From assembly GCA_018268835.1 (NCBI GenBank), contig JAFDVU010000015.1, positions 1-60,616 on the forward strand: DNA of 60,616 nucleotides, read 5' to 3'. Both the position numbers and the translations under genes were made by a program. The notes beneath the pieces are model-generated. The model did no database searches and was not told the DNA's origin. It saw only the letters and a list, made by a program, of their open reading frames with translations. This stretch comes from Acidobacteriota bacterium (GTDB taxonomy: Bacteria; Acidobacteriota; Terriglobia; Bryobacterales; Bryobacteraceae). Below, in pieces: positions 17,509 to 27,137 of this stretch; within the stretch, counting starts at the first letter, position 1, and every line of letters starts with the position of its first letter.

Positions 17509-18942
17509 ATGGATATGCAGAAGGTGATTGTGATTGGCGGTCTGGCGGTTCTGGCGATCTTTTTGCTGTTCGGCGTCTTCGCCCGGCTGTATCGCAAGGC
17601 CGGCCCGCACGAGGCGCTGATCGTTTACGGTCTGCGCGGCACGCGAGTAATCGTGGGCGGCGGCGCGGTGGTCACCCCGATGGTGGAGACCTGCCGCGGA
17701 TTGTCGCTGGAGCTGATGTCGTTTGACGTCGCCCCCAAGCAGGACCTGTACACGAAACAGGGCGTGGCGGTGACCGTGGAAGCCGTGGCGCAGATCAAAG
17801 TCAAGAGCGACCGCGAGTCGATCCTGACCGCTTCGGAGCAGTTCCTGACCAAGGCGCCCGACGAGCGCGAAGGCCTCATCCGTCTGGTGATGGAAGGCCA
17901 CCTGCGCGGCATCATCGGACAGTTGACGGTGGAAGAGATCGTCAAGCAGCCGGAGATGGTGGGCGACCGCATGCGCTCCACCTGCGCCGAGGACATGAAC
18001 AAGATGGGGCTGGAGGTGATCTCGTTCACCATCAAGGAAGTCCGCGACAAGAACGAGTACATCACCAACATGGGCCGCCCGGATGTCGCGCGGATTCGCC
18101 GTGACGCCGACGTGGCCACCGCCGAAGCCGATCGCGATACCGCGATCAAGCGCGCCGAAGCCGCGCGCGAATCCGCCATCGCCAAGGCCAAGGCGGATCA
18201 GGAGCGGGTGCTGGCCGAGACCTTGTCGCAGGCCAAGCAGGCCGAGGCGCAGCGCGATCTGGAAATCAAAAAGGCCGAGTACCTCGAAAGCGTGAAACGC
18301 CAGCAGGCGCAGGCCGACAAGGCCTACGAAATTCAGGCCAACGTGATGCAGCAGCAGGTGCGCGCCGAGGAAGTCACCATTCACCAGGTGGAGAAGGAGC
18401 ACGAAGTCAAGGTGCTGGAGGCCGAGATCCAGCGTCGCGAACGCGAGTTGATGGCCACCGTGCTCAAGCAGGCCGAATTCGAGCGCAAGAAGATCGAGAC
18501 CCTGGCCGAAGCCGAAAAAACGCGCCTCGTGATGGAGGCCGAAGGCCGCGCGTCCGCCATTCGCACGCAGGGCGAGGCGGAAGCCGAGATCATCTTCAAG
18601 AAAGGCGAGGCGGAAGCCAGGGCGATGAACGTCAAGGCCGAAGCCTACCAGGAATTCAACCAGGCGGCCATTGTGGACAAGCTGATCGGCAGCATGCCCG
18701 AGGTCGTCCGCGCGTTGGCCGCTCCGCTGGCCAACGTGGACAAGATCACGGTGATTTCTACCGGCGGAGATGCCGCGGGCCTGAACAAGGTCACCGGCGA
18801 TATCACCAAGATGGCGGCGCAAATCCCGGCTCTCTTCGAGACGCTTTCCGGGATGCCGCTGAACGACCTGTTCGCCAAGGTGCGGACGATCGGGGAAAAG
18901 GCGCCGAAGCCGGACGATAAGTCCAAAGGCGTCGGAGCGTAA
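17509..18942 (+). CDS. floT: Flotillin family protein (SPFH domain)
   Basis: 477 residues. An N-terminal membrane hairpin or anchor lies at about 5-27 (VIVIGGLAVLAIFLLFGVFA). The SPFH/PHB domain spans about 30-200 ('ALIVYGLRGTRVIVGGGAVVTP', 'TVEEIVKQPEMVGDRMRSTCAEDMNKMGLEVISFTIKEV'). A long Ala/Glu/Lys coiled coil covers about 200-400, with the flotillin C-terminal block ending near 'LPALFETLSGMPLNDLF'-type sequence. Flotillins scaffold membrane microdomains and affect fluidity. It follows the NfeD-like gene by 18 bp, matching the conserved NfeD-flotillin pairing (for example yuaF-floT in Bacillus). AGAGGAG lies about 13 bases before the ATG, a slightly long spacing. Confidence 0.93.
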   Translation: MDMQKVIVIGGLAVLAIFLLFGVFARLYRKAGPHEALIVYGLRGTRVIVGGGAVVTPMVETCRGLSLELMSFDVAPKQDLYTKQGVAVTVEAVAQIKVKSDRESILTASEQFLTKAPDEREGLIRLVMEGHLRGIIGQLTVEEIVKQPEMVGDRMRSTCAEDMNKMGLEVISFTIKEVRDKNEYITNMGRPDVARIRRDADVATAEADRDTAIKRAEAARESAIAKAKADQERVLAETLSQAKQAEAQRDLEIKKAEYLESVKRQQAQADKAYEIQANVMQQQVRAEEVTIHQVEKEHEVKVLEAEIQRRERELMATVLKQAEFERKKIETLAEAEKTRLVMEAEGRASAIRTQGEAEAEIIFKKGEAEARAMNVKAEAYQEFNQAAIVDKLIGSMPEVVRALAAPLANVDKITVISTGGDAAGLNKVTGDITKMAAQIPALFETLSGMPLNDLFAKVRTIGEKAPKPDDKSKGVGA

Positions 18943-18964
18943 AAAGGGCAACTCGAACAGACCC

Positions 18965-18992
18965 GGGAGGGGCGCCGCAGAACGCCCCTCCC
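18965..18992. other. Intercistronic hairpin between flotillin and pspA
   Basis: A perfect 10-bp stem GGGAGGGGCG (18965-18974) / CGCCCCTCCC (18983-18992) with an 8-nt loop. No T-run follows; the pspA ribosome-binding site (AGGAAGGA) comes directly after. It may attenuate or process the message so that pspA is made in a different amount from flotillin. Confidence 0.6.
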
Positions 18993-19010
18993 TCAGGAAG
19001 GAAAGTCATC

Positions 19011-19670
19011 ATGGCACTCTTGGAACGCGTATCGACATTAATCCGGGCGAATCTCAACGACTTGGTGGACCGGGCCGAAGACCCGGAAAAGATGATCAAG
19101 CAGATCATCCTGGACATGCAGAACCAGCTCATGCAGGTGAAGACGCAGGTGGCGATCTCCATCGCCGATCTGCACGTCCTCGAGAAGAAACTCGCCGACA
19201 GCGAAGAGAGCCGCCGGCAGTGGATGAAGCGCGCCGAAATCGCGATCGACAAAGCCGACGACGCGTTGGCTCGCGCCGCCGTGGAGCGCAGCATGAGCTA
19301 CCAGGGACTGGCCGAGAACTTCCGCCAGCAGGTGGAAGACCAGAAGGCGCAGGTGGAGAATCTCAAGACTGCGCTGCTCAAACTGCAGCAGAAGCTCTCC
19401 GAAGCGCAGTCCAAGGCCGACGTCATGGTCGCCCAGCACCGGCGCTCGCGCGCCATGGGCAAGGCCAACGAGGCGAAGAATGCGATGGGCGACAATTCCA
19501 ACGCGGCCGCGTTCGACCGCATGAAGAGCAAAGTACAGCACAGCGAAGCCGCCGCCGAAGCCGCGGCCGAACTGCACGCCGACGACTTGAACGACCGCTT
19601 CGCCGCCATGGAGAAGGAGCAGGAGATCGACCGGCTGCTCCAGGAACTCAAGGCGAAGCGCAATAACTGA
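19011..19670 (+). CDS. pspA: PspA/IM30 (ESCRT-III-like) membrane stress protein
   Basis: 219 residues, the usual PspA length (about 220). The opening 'MALLERVSTLIRANLNDLVDRAEDPEKMIKQIILDMQNQLMQVKTQVA' is a textbook PspA N-terminus, with an amphipathic first helix followed by a long coiled-coil hairpin (about 25-190). PspA/Vipp1 proteins are bacterial ESCRT-III relatives that oligomerise on damaged inner membrane. Strong ribosome-binding site AGGAAGGA before ATG 19011. In the same operon as flotillin and the NfeD-like protein. The usual PspF/PspB/PspC partners are absent here; an XRE regulator heads the operon instead. Confidence 0.93.
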   Translation: MALLERVSTLIRANLNDLVDRAEDPEKMIKQIILDMQNQLMQVKTQVAISIADLHVLEKKLADSEESRRQWMKRAEIAIDKADDALARAAVERSMSYQGLAENFRQQVEDQKAQVENLKTALLKLQQKLSEAQSKADVMVAQHRRSRAMGKANEAKNAMGDNSNAAAFDRMKSKVQHSEAAAEAAAELHADDLNDRFAAMEKEQEIDRLLQELKAKRNN

Positions 19671-19702
19671 TCCTGACTGCCGGCTGAATCGCGAACAACC
19701 GT

Positions 19703-20077
19703 ATGACTCACCGATCCAAGCTCGAAGTGTGGCTCGTCGCAGCCATTTTCTACGTGGTGGTCGTCCTGGCTCTGTGGGGCGATTACTGGGTGGGCGCTCC
19801 GGTGCTCCTGATCCTTCTCATTCTTTCGTTCCCGCACTCCTACGTGCTGGCGCCGGAGGGCCTGCGCGTGCGCGCCGGAATCACGCGGTGGGTGATCCCC
19901 TACCGCGCGATCACAATCGTGCGGCAGCGCGGCGCGCGCGTGGCCATCGGGGTCGGCTCCAATGAGGAAGTGGTGCTGGCCCCGGCGGACCCGCGGGCGT
20001 TCCGCGACGATGTGGCGGCCCACGCGCCGCACCTTGTCCCGCGCGGCGAACAACTCATCCAGGGCCGCGCTGAGTAG
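19703..20077 (+). CDS. Small membrane protein with bacterial PH-like domain
   Basis: 124 residues. Two adjacent hydrophobic segments (about 8-27 and 30-45) are followed by a short PH-like beta domain: 'YVLAPEGLRVRAGITRWVIPYRAITIVRQRGARVAIGVGSNEEVVLAPADPRAF'. This is the usual plan of small bacterial PH-domain membrane proteins, in which strands read out a setpoint near the membrane surface. It begins 32 bp after pspA on the same strand and is probably the last gene of the membrane-stress operon. No catalytic residues are evident. The function is unknown. Confidence 0.75.
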   Translation: MTHRSKLEVWLVAAIFYVVVVLALWGDYWVGAPVLLILLILSFPHSYVLAPEGLRVRAGITRWVIPYRAITIVRQRGARVAIGVGSNEEVVLAPADPRAFRDDVAAHAPHLVPRGEQLIQGRAE

Positions 20078-20155
20078 GCGCGGCTCTACTCCTCCCTCGG
20101 TGTCATCATGGCCCCGGTGTCGGCCCGCCTCCGTTTTTGATAGCATTTCCCCAAC

Positions 20156-23100
20156 GTGACCGGGAAATCGGGAATCTGGGTTTTGCTGTCTGGAGCCGTG
20201 CTGGGGCTTGCCCCCGGGCAGACGGACGTCGCGCGGCAGGCGCAAGGCATTCTTTCGGAATCGTGCTACGGATGCCACGGGCCGCAAGTGCGGATGGCGG
20301 GGTTGCGGCTCGATACCCGCGCCGGTGCCATCGCGCGGGCCATCGTGCCCCGCGATGCCGCGCACAGCCCGCTCATCACGCGCGTAACCGGCGCGCCTGG
20401 CGTCAAACAGATGCCGATGGGCGCGGCGCCGCTGAGCGCCGAAAAGGTCGCCATCCTCAAACAGTGGATCGATAGCGGCGCCCCGTGGACGGACGCGGCG
20501 GCCGCCCGCAAGCAGCACTGGGCGTTCGTCGCCCCCGTGCGTCCCGCGGTCCCGCCCACCGCGCCCGGCGGATGGGCGCGGAATCCGATCGACGCGTTCG
20601 TCCTCTCGCGCTTGGAGGGCGCGGGACTGGCGCCCTCGCCCGAAGCCGATCGCGCCACGCTGCTGCGGCGCGTCAGCCTCGACCTTACCGGCCTTCCGCC
20701 GGCCCCCGCCGAAATCGACGCCTTCCTCGCCGACCGCTCGCCCGGCGCCTACGAAAAACAGGTGGACCGCCTGCTCGCATCTCCCCACTACGGCGAGCGC
20801 TGGGCGCGCATGTGGCTCGATGCCGCGCGCTACGCCGATTCCAACGGCTACGAAAAGGACGCGCCGCGCTCCGTCTGGTTCTACCGCGACTGGGTGATCC
20901 GCGCCTTCAACAGCGACCTCCCCTACGATCGATTCGTCATCGACCAGATCGCCGGCGACCTGCTGCCCGGCGCCACGCAGGACCAGCGCGTGGCCACCGG
21001 CTTCCTGCGCAATTCCATGATCAACGAAGAGGGCGGCGTGGATCCCGAGCAGTTCCGCATGGAGGCCATGTACGACCGCATGGATGCCATCGGCAAGGGA
21101 GTCCTCGGCATCACCATCCAGTGCGCGCAGTGCCACAACCATAAGTACGATCCGCTCACCCAGGAAGAGTATTACCGGATGTTTGCGTTCCTCAACGACA
21201 CCCACGAGGCCAACATCGCGGTGTATACGCCCGATGAGGAGCGCCGCCGCGCCGAAATCTACCGGCGCACCGAAGAGATTGAGGCAGGCCTGCGGCGGCG
21301 CACGCCGGATTGGGCGCGGCGCATGGCCGAGTGGGAAGCGCGCGTGAAGAACGACCAGCCGGAGTGGCACGTGCTGCAACTCACCGTCGACGATATCTCC
21401 ACCGGCGGCGAGCGCGAACTCGCGCTGCCCGACGGCTCCATGCTGGCACAAGGCTACGCGCCCACCAAACACACCGTGAAGTTCACGGCCAAATCGCCGC
21501 TCGACGAAATTCGCGCCGTGCGCCTGGAACTGCTCACCGATCCGGACCTGCCCGCCGGCGGACCGGGGCGTTCGCTCAAGGGCACGGGAGCGCTCACCGA
21601 ATTCCAGGTCGAGGCGGCGCCCGCCGGCACGCCGGACAAGCCGGAGAAGCTCAAAATCGCCCGCGCGACCGCCGACATCGACCTGCCGGAGACGCCGCTC
21701 GAACCGAAACTCGACGACCGCAGCGGCAAGCGCCGCGTCACCGGACTGATCGAGTTCGCCATCGACGGCAAGGACGAAACGGCGTGGGGAATCGACTCCG
21801 GCCCCGGGCTGCGCAACCAGTCGCGCAAAGCCGTCTTCGTGCTGGAGCGGCCTTTGGAGAACGCTACCGGTAGTCTGCTCGGCTTGTACCTGAAGATGAA
21901 TCACGGCGGCTCCAACTCCGACGACAACGAGAACAACAACCTGGGCCGCATTCGCCTCTCCGTGACCTCGGCCAGGGATGCCGCCGCCGACCCGCTCCCC
22001 GCGCAGGTGCGCGAAATCCTCGCCACTCCCTCAGACCGGCGCACGCCGGCCGAGACGCGCGTGGTCTTCGGCTACTGGCGCACCACGGTGCCCGAATGGC
22101 GTGCGGAGAATGACGCCATCGCGGCGCTGTGGCGCGGATACCCGGAGGGCAGCCTGCAACTCGTGCTCGCCGCGCGCACCGGCGATCATCGCGCGACCCA
22201 CATCCTGCGCCGCGGCGACTTCCTGCAACCCGATCGCGAAGTGCGCCCGGGCACGCCCGCGTTTCTGCATCCGCTGCCCGAGAGCACCGAGCCGGATCGC
22301 CTGCGCTTTGCTCGCTGGCTGGTGGACCGCCGCTCGCCGACCACCGCGCGCTCGTTCGTCAACCGCCTCTGGCAGGCGTACTTCGGCACGGGAATCGTCG
22401 CCACCGCGGAGAACTTCGGGACGCAGTGCGATCCTCCATCCAACCAGGACCTGCTGGACTGGCTCGCCGTCGAATTCATGGATTCCGGCTGGAGCGTGAA
22501 GAAACTGCAGCGCGAGATCGTGACTTCGGCGGCGTACCGGCAGTCCTCTCAGGTGACGCCGGAACTGCTGGCGAAGGATCCGGATAACCGGCTGATCGCG
22601 CGCGGACCGCGCTTCCGTGTGGAAGCGGAGATGGTGCGCGATATCGAACTCGCCGCCAGCGGCCTGTTGAATCCCGCCATCGGCGGGCCGAGCGTGTATC
22701 CCCCGGCGCCCGCGTTCCTGTTCCAGCCGCCCGCAAGTTACGCGCCGAAATCCTGGAAGACCGCCGAAGGGCCGGACCGTTACCGGCGCGCGCTCTACAC
22801 GTTCCGCTTCCGCAGCGTGCCGTACCCCATGCTGCAGGCTTTCGACGCGCCCAACGGCGATAGCTCGTGCGTGCGGCGCACCCGATCCAACACGCCGCTA
22901 CAGGCGCTCACCACGCTGAACGAACCGCTCAGCGTGGAGGCCGCGCAGGCGCTGGCTCGCCGCGTCTTGAAAGAGGGTGGCGCCACCGACGCGGACCGCG
23001 CGGCATACGCCTTCCGGTTGTGCACCGCGCGGCCGCCCGATGCGTCCGAGGTCGCGGTGCTGCTGGACCTGCTCGCCAAAGAGCAGCGCCACATCGCCGA

Positions 23101-23242
23101 TGGCTGGGTGAGCGCGATGGACCTCGCCGGTCTGCACTCCGGCGCAACTTTGGAGCCGGGCGTGACGCCGTCGCGTCTTGCGGCGTGGGCCGTGGTGGCG
23201 CGCGTCGTGCTGAACCTGGACGAAACCATTACCAAGGAGTGA
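20156..23242 (+). CDS. PSD1 / DUF1549 / DUF1553 cytochrome c-type domain protein
   Basis: 1028 residues from GTG 20156. After a hydrophobic leader ending near residue 20, a cytochrome-c-like PSCyt1 domain carries CYGCH. The DUF1549 region follows ('[24 protein letters not shown]', '[14 protein letters not shown]') with a second CxxCH in '[20 protein letters not shown]'. A middle beta-rich insertion leads to DUF1553 ('[30 protein letters not shown]', '[18 protein letters not shown]'). This family, abundant in Planctomycetes, Verrucomicrobia and Acidobacteria, is periplasmic; its reaction is not established. It is followed after 5 bp by its usual partner, a DUF1501 protein. Confidence 0.92.
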   Translation: MTGKSGIWVLLSGAVLGLAPGQTDVARQAQGILSESCYGCHGPQVRMAGLRLDTRAGAIARAIVPRDAAHSPLITRVTGAPGVKQMPMGAAPLSAEKVAILKQWIDSGAPWTDAAAARKQHWAFVAPVRPAVPPTAPGGWARNPIDAFVLSRLEGAGLAPSPEADRATLLRRVSLDLTGLPPAPAEIDAFLADRSPGAYEKQVDRLLASPHYGERWARMWLDAARYADSNGYEKDAPRSVWFYRDWVIRAFNSDLPYDRFVIDQIAGDLLPGATQDQRVATGFLRNSMINEEGGVDPEQFRMEAMYDRMDAIGKGVLGITIQCAQCHNHKYDPLTQEEYYRMFAFLNDTHEANIAVYTPDEERRRAEIYRRTEEIEAGLRRRTPDWARRMAEWEARVKNDQPEWHVLQLTVDDISTGGERELALPDGSMLAQGYAPTKHTVKFTAKSPLDEIRAVRLELLTDPDLPAGGPGRSLKGTGALTEFQVEAAPAGTPDKPEKLKIARATADIDLPETPLEPKLDDRSGKRRVTGLIEFAIDGKDETAWGIDSGPGLRNQSRKAVFVLERPLENATGSLLGLYLKMNHGGSNSDDNENNNLGRIRLSVTSARDAAADPLPAQVREILATPSDRRTPAETRVVFGYWRTTVPEWRAENDAIAALWRGYPEGSLQLVLAARTGDHRATHILRRGDFLQPDREVRPGTPAFLHPLPESTEPDRLRFARWLVDRRSPTTARSFVNRLWQAYFGTGIVATAENFGTQCDPPSNQDLLDWLAVEFMDSGWSVKKLQREIVTSAAYRQSSQVTPELLAKDPDNRLIARGPRFRVEAEMVRDIELAASGLLNPAIGGPSVYPPAPAFLFQPPASYAPKSWKTAEGPDRYRRALYTFRFRSVPYPMLQAFDAPNGDSSCVRRTRSNTPLQALTTLNEPLSVEAAQALARRVLKEGGATDADRAAYAFRLCTARPPDASEVAVLLDLLAKEQRHIADGWVSAMDLAGLHSGATLEPGVTPSRLAAWAVVARVVLNLDETITKE

Positions 23243-23247
23243 AGGTC

Positions 23248-24630
23248 ATGACGGCGAAAGAAATCACGCGGCGGTGGTTCTTCGAACAGTGCGGTGTGGG
23301 GGTGGGCGCCGCGGCGCTGGCCCACCTGCTCTGCGAAGCCGGCTACGCGGCGGAGACGCAGCCGCTCCAGTACCCGCCCAAGGCGAAGCGCGTCATCTTT
23401 CTCTTCATGGCGGGCGCGCCCAGCCACCTGGAACTGTTCGATTACAAGCCGCAGCTCGCGAAGTTCGACGGCACCCTGCCGCCGCCCGAGTTGCTGAAAG
23501 GCTACCGCGCCGCCTTCATCAATCCGAACTCGAAGCTCCTCGGTCCGAAGTTCAAGTTCCGCCGCTACGGCAAAAGCCAAACCGAGATGGGCGAACTGCT
23601 GCCCTTCACCGGCGAGATCGTGGACGATATCGCGATCGTGAAATCCATGGTCACGGACGCGTTCAACCACGCGCCCGGCCAACTGTTGATGAACACCGGC
23701 ACGATGCAGTTCGGCCGCCCCAGCATGGGCGCGTGGACCCTCTACGGCCTCGGTTCGGAAACCAAAGACCTGCCCGGCTTCGTCGTCTTCAGCTCCGGCG
23801 TCAAGGGTCCCAGCGGCGGCGACAGTTGCTGGGGCAGCGGCTTCCTGCCCACCGTCTACCAGGGCGTGCAATTCCGCACCGGGGGCGATCCGGTGCTGTA
23901 TCTGTCGAATCCGCCCGGCGTGGATCAACAGGTGCAGCGCGACACGCTCGACGCCGTCGGACGGCTCAACCGGATGCGGGCCGGCGCCACGGGCGATCCG
24001 GAGATCGCCACGCGCATCAATTCGTTCGAGATGGCGTTCCGCATGCAAGGAGTCGCGCCCGAACTGATGGATATCGGCAAAGAGCCGAAAGAGACCCTGG
24101 AGATGTACGGCGCCGAGCCCGGTAAGGCATCGTTCGCGAATAACTGCCTGCTGGCGCGCCGCCTGGTCGAGAAAGGCGTGCGCTTCGTGCAGTTGTATCA
24201 CGAGGCGTGGGACCAGCACTCGAATCTGGTCAAGGATCTCGCCAGGAACTGCCGCGACACCGACCGCGCCGCCGCCGCGCTGGTCAAGGATCTGAAGCGC
24301 CGCGGGTTGCTCGACGAAACCCTGGTCGTGTGGGGCGGGGAATTCGGGCGCACCCCGATGGTGCAGGGCGGCAGCGACGGCCGCGACCATCATCCCAACG
24401 CGTTCGCCATGTGGCTGGCCGGCGGCGGCATCCGCGCCGGCGCGCGCATCGGCGAGACCGACGACCTCGGCTTCAATGTGACCAGGGATCAGGTCCACGT
24501 TCACGATCTGCATGCCACCATGCTCAAACTCCTCGGCTTCGATCACACCCGCCTGACCTACAAGTTTCAGGGCCGCCCGTTCCGCCTGACCGACGTTCAT
24601 GGCAACGTCGTGGATTCCCTGATCGCCTGA
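23248..24630 (+). CDS. DUF1501 family Tat-exported protein
   Basis: 460 residues from ATG 23248, with AAGGAG upstream. A twin-arginine leader (EITRRWFFEQCGVGVGAAALAHLL) precedes 'KRVIFLFMAGAPSHLELFDYKP', the DUF1501 opening. Later blocks 'NTGTMQFGRPSMGAWTLYGLG', 'LVVWGGEFGRTP' and 'DGRDHHPNAFAMWLAGGGI' supply metal-ligand-like Asp, Glu and His, consistent with a distant relation to the sulfatase/alkaline-phosphatase fold. Partners of PSD1 proteins almost always belong to this family. The substrate is unknown. Confidence 0.9.
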   Translation: MTAKEITRRWFFEQCGVGVGAAALAHLLCEAGYAAETQPLQYPPKAKRVIFLFMAGAPSHLELFDYKPQLAKFDGTLPPPELLKGYRAAFINPNSKLLGPKFKFRRYGKSQTEMGELLPFTGEIVDDIAIVKSMVTDAFNHAPGQLLMNTGTMQFGRPSMGAWTLYGLGSETKDLPGFVVFSSGVKGPSGGDSCWGSGFLPTVYQGVQFRTGGDPVLYLSNPPGVDQQVQRDTLDAVGRLNRMRAGATGDPEIATRINSFEMAFRMQGVAPELMDIGKEPKETLEMYGAEPGKASFANNCLLARRLVEKGVRFVQLYHEAWDQHSNLVKDLARNCRDTDRAAAALVKDLKRRGLLDETLVVWGGEFGRTPMVQGGSDGRDHHPNAFAMWLAGGGIRAGARIGETDDLGFNVTRDQVHVHDLHATMLKLLGFDHTRLTYKFQGRPFRLTDVHGNVVDSLIA

Positions 24631-24729
24631 GCGCGCGTTTCGTGATACTGTGTATTCGGAGTAAATAGTCTGAATTAGGACGAATCACGGCAGAGGCGGC
24701 TTCGCGGGGGGAGTCAGGAGCTGGATGAC

Positions 24730-25869
24730 GTGCCTGAACGGAAGCGGACGCGATTGGCCGCAGAGCGGGTCGCGGACCTTATCCAGACACTTGCCGGGCG
24801 CGGTTACACGGTAATCGGACCCACGGTTCGGGACGGAGCCGTGGTTTACGAGGAAATCGCCGACGCGCAGGATCTCCCGCGCGGGTGGACCGACCGGCAG
24901 GAACCGGGGCGGTACCGCCTGGAGCCGCGCGCCGACGGCGCCTGGTTCGGCTACAACCTGGGCCCGCAAAGCTGGAAGCGCCACCTCTTTCCTCCCCAGA
25001 CGAAACTCTTCACCGCGGAACGGGCGGACGGACTGTTCCGCATCCTCGGTCCTGAGGCGGAGCGGCGTCCGCGCGCCTTCATCGGTGTGCGCGCCTGCGA
25101 ACTGGCGGCCATTGCGGCGCAGGATCAGGTGCTGCTCGAAGGGCCCTTCCGCGATGGGCTCTACGCCGCGCGCCGGGAGGGCGTGTTCATCGTGGCGGTC
25201 AGTTGCACTTTGGCGGCGCCGACGTGTTTCTGCGCGTCGCTCGGCACCGGTCCGCAGGCGCCGGGGGAGTTGTGCGATATCGTGCTCACCGAAGTCGTCA
25301 ACGGCGCCGACCACTGGTTCCTCGCCGAGGCGGAAGGCGCACGCGGTGCCGAAGTGCTGGATCGACTGGCCGCGGAGCCGTGCACCGAGGATGATAGCCG
25401 GCGCGCCGGCGCCGCCGTCTATGCGGCGGCGCAATCGCAAACGCGGCGCGTGGATTGCGATGGGCTCCGTGAGGCGCTCGAAGACAACTTCGAGCACGAC
25501 CGCTGGGACGCCGTGGCCCGCCGCTGCCTCGCCTGCGGCAACTGCACCATGGTGTGCCCTACCTGCTTCTGCACCACCATGGAAGACTTCAGCGATGTGG
25601 AAGGTTCCCGCGCCGAGCGGTGGCGGCGCTGGGATTCCTGCTTCACCGCGACTTTTTCTTATATCCACGGCGGCAGCGTGCGCACCAGCGTGAAGGCTCG
25701 CTACCGGCAGTGGCTGATGCACAAACTGGCGACGTGGATCGACCAGTTCGGCACACCGGGCTGCGTGGGCTGCGGCCGGTGCATCACGTGGTGCCCGGTG
25801 GGGATAGACCTCACCGAAGAGGCACGGGCGATTTGCCGGGACGGAAACGATGGAAATACAGTCGCTTGA
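24730..25869 (+). CDS. hydB: Group 3b [NiFe] hydrogenase (sulfhydrogenase) beta subunit, 4Fe-4S protein
   Basis: 379 residues from GTG 24730. Two ferredoxin-type cluster motifs lie in the C-terminal half: '[16 protein letters not shown]' and '[16 protein letters not shown]'. An extra Cys-rich turn is '[14 protein letters not shown]' in the middle. The N-terminal half matches the HydB/anaerobic sulfite reductase A-like fold. In the cytoplasmic tetramer this subunit relays electrons between the delta-subunit clusters and the flavin-bearing gamma subunit. It is the first gene of the operon, and its last 20 bases overlap the next gene. Confidence 0.88.
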   Translation: MPERKRTRLAAERVADLIQTLAGRGYTVIGPTVRDGAVVYEEIADAQDLPRGWTDRQEPGRYRLEPRADGAWFGYNLGPQSWKRHLFPPQTKLFTAERADGLFRILGPEAERRPRAFIGVRACELAAIAAQDQVLLEGPFRDGLYAARREGVFIVAVSCTLAAPTCFCASLGTGPQAPGELCDIVLTEVVNGADHWFLAEAEGARGAEVLDRLAAEPCTEDDSRRAGAAVYAAAQSQTRRVDCDGLREALEDNFEHDRWDAVARRCLACGNCTMVCPTCFCTTMEDFSDVEGSRAERWRRWDSCFTATFSYIHGGSVRTSVKARYRQWLMHKLATWIDQFGTPGCVGCGRCITWCPVGIDLTEEARAICRDGNDGNTVA

Positions 25870-26314
25870 AAAAGTCATCGCGGAGCACGAGTTCTTCTCG
25901 GACCTGGAGAGCTACTACACGGCTCTGCTGGTGAGCTGCGCTTCGAACGTGCGCTTCGAGGCCGGCAAGTACCTCTGGCGCGAGGGTGAAGAGGCGAACG
26001 CGTTCTACCTGATCCGCGAAGGCCGGATCGCGGTGGAGATCAACCCGCCGCAACGTAAGCCGATCATCGTGGACACCGTGGGCGAGGGCGACGTGCTCGG
26101 TTGGTCCTGGCTCTTGCCGCCCTACGTGTGGAAGTTCAGCGCGCGCGCGGTGGACGGCACGCGGGCCGTCGCGCTGGACGGAAAATGCCTGCGCAACAAG
26201 TGCGAGCAGAATCACGACCTTGGCTATGAGATGTTGAAGCGCTTTTCCCAGATCATGAACCGCCGGCTGGACGCGACCCGGATCCAGCTCCTGGACCTCT
26301 ATGCCACCCGATGA
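25850..26314 (+). CDS. Cyclic nucleotide-binding-like domain protein of the hydrogenase operon
   Basis: 154 residues, made almost only of a Crp-type beta-roll ('[29 protein letters not shown]', '[15 protein letters not shown]') plus a C-terminal helix; there is no HTH, so it is not a DNA-binding Crp. In my manual alignment to E. coli CRP the phosphate-cassette residues E72 and R82 appear to be Val and Phe, so cAMP binding is doubtful. The gene overlaps both flanking hydrogenase genes (20 and 14 bp), which implies a direct role in the complex, such as a regulatory subunit. Similar proteins are found in other group 3b operons. Confidence 0.82.
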   Translation: MEIQSLEKVIAEHEFFSDLESYYTALLVSCASNVRFEAGKYLWREGEEANAFYLIREGRIAVEINPPQRKPIIVDTVGEGDVLGWSWLLPPYVWKFSARAVDGTRAVALDGKCLRNKCEQNHDLGYEMLKRFSQIMNRRLDATRIQLLDLYATR

Positions 26315-27137
26315 AGCAGACGCCATGATGCCCGGACCGTGGCAGGTGCGGCGCGTCAGCAAGGAGACGCCGGACACCTTTACTCTGGTGCTGGAGCCGC
26401 TCAACGGCGGCCGCGGCGGATTCCGTCCCGGCCAGTTCAGCATGCTCTGGGTGTTCGGCGTCGGAGAACTGCCCATCTCGATCAGCGGCGACCCGGCGGA
26501 AGAGAAGAGTCTGACGTACACGGTGCGTTCCGTGGGCCCGGCCACGCAGGCGCTGATCAGCCGGAGCGTCGGGCAGGAACTCGGGGTGCGCGGACCCTTC
26601 GGCGCGGGCTGGCCCGTCGACCAGGCTCGCGGACGCGACGTGCTCGTGGTCGCGGGCGGCATCGGCCTCGCGCCGCTCCGTCCCGTGATTTATCACGTGC
26701 TCGATCACCGCAAGGACTACGGGCGGCTGGTGATCGCCTACGGCGCGCGCAGCCCGCGCGACCTGCTCTACCGCAAGGAACTGGCGCAGTGGGCGCGGCA
26801 GAAGGACGTGCAGGTGCTCACCACGGTCGATTACGGCGGCGTGAGCTGGCGCGGCCGTGTCGGCGTGGTGACCTCGCTGTTCCGCTTCATGCGCCTGCAA
26901 CCGGCGCGCACCACCGCCATGGTCTGCGGGCCGGAAATCATGATGCGCCTGGTGGCGCGCGAACTCACCACACGCGGCCTCGCCGCCGGCGACCTGTATC
27001 TCTCCATGGAACGCAACATGAAGTGCGGGGTTGGCTTCTGCGGCCACTGCCAGTGGGGGCCGCATTTCATCTGCAAGGACGGGCCGGTATTCCCCTACAG
27101 CCGCATCGCGCCCCTGTTGGATCGTTATGAGCTCTGA
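26301..27137 (+). CDS. hydG: Group 3b [NiFe] hydrogenase gamma subunit, FAD/NAD(P)-binding oxidoreductase
   Basis: 278 residues of the ferredoxin-NADP reductase-like fold. The FAD domain is at about 10-105 ('[22 protein letters not shown]'). The NAD(P) domain starts at '[22 protein letters not shown]'. A C-terminal [2Fe-2S] motif is '[12 protein letters not shown]...C'. It exchanges electrons with NAD(P)H; the group 3b enzymes usually prefer NADP. ATG 26301 overlaps the previous gene by 14 bases; a second possible start (MMPGPWQ) lies nine codons in. Its stop overlaps the delta gene by 11 bp. Confidence 0.9.
   Translation: MPPDEADAMMPGPWQVRRVSKETPDTFTLVLEPLNGGRGGFRPGQFSMLWVFGVGELPISISGDPAEEKSLTYTVRSVGPATQALISRSVGQELGVRGPFGAGWPVDQARGRDVLVVAGGIGLAPLRPVIYHVLDHRKDYGRLVIAYGARSPRDLLYRKELAQWARQKDVQVLTTVDYGGVSWRGRVGVVTSLFRFMRLQPARTTAMVCGPEIMMRLVARELTTRGLAAGDLYLSMERNMKCGVGFCGHCQWGPHFICKDGPVFPYSRIAPLLDRYEL

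Noticed and set aside
24631..24729. Promoter or FNR/CRP-type site before the hydrogenase operon
   Set aside because: No sequence with a convincing -35/-10 pair or TTGAT-N4-ATCAA dyad; only weak TAAATA-like boxes.
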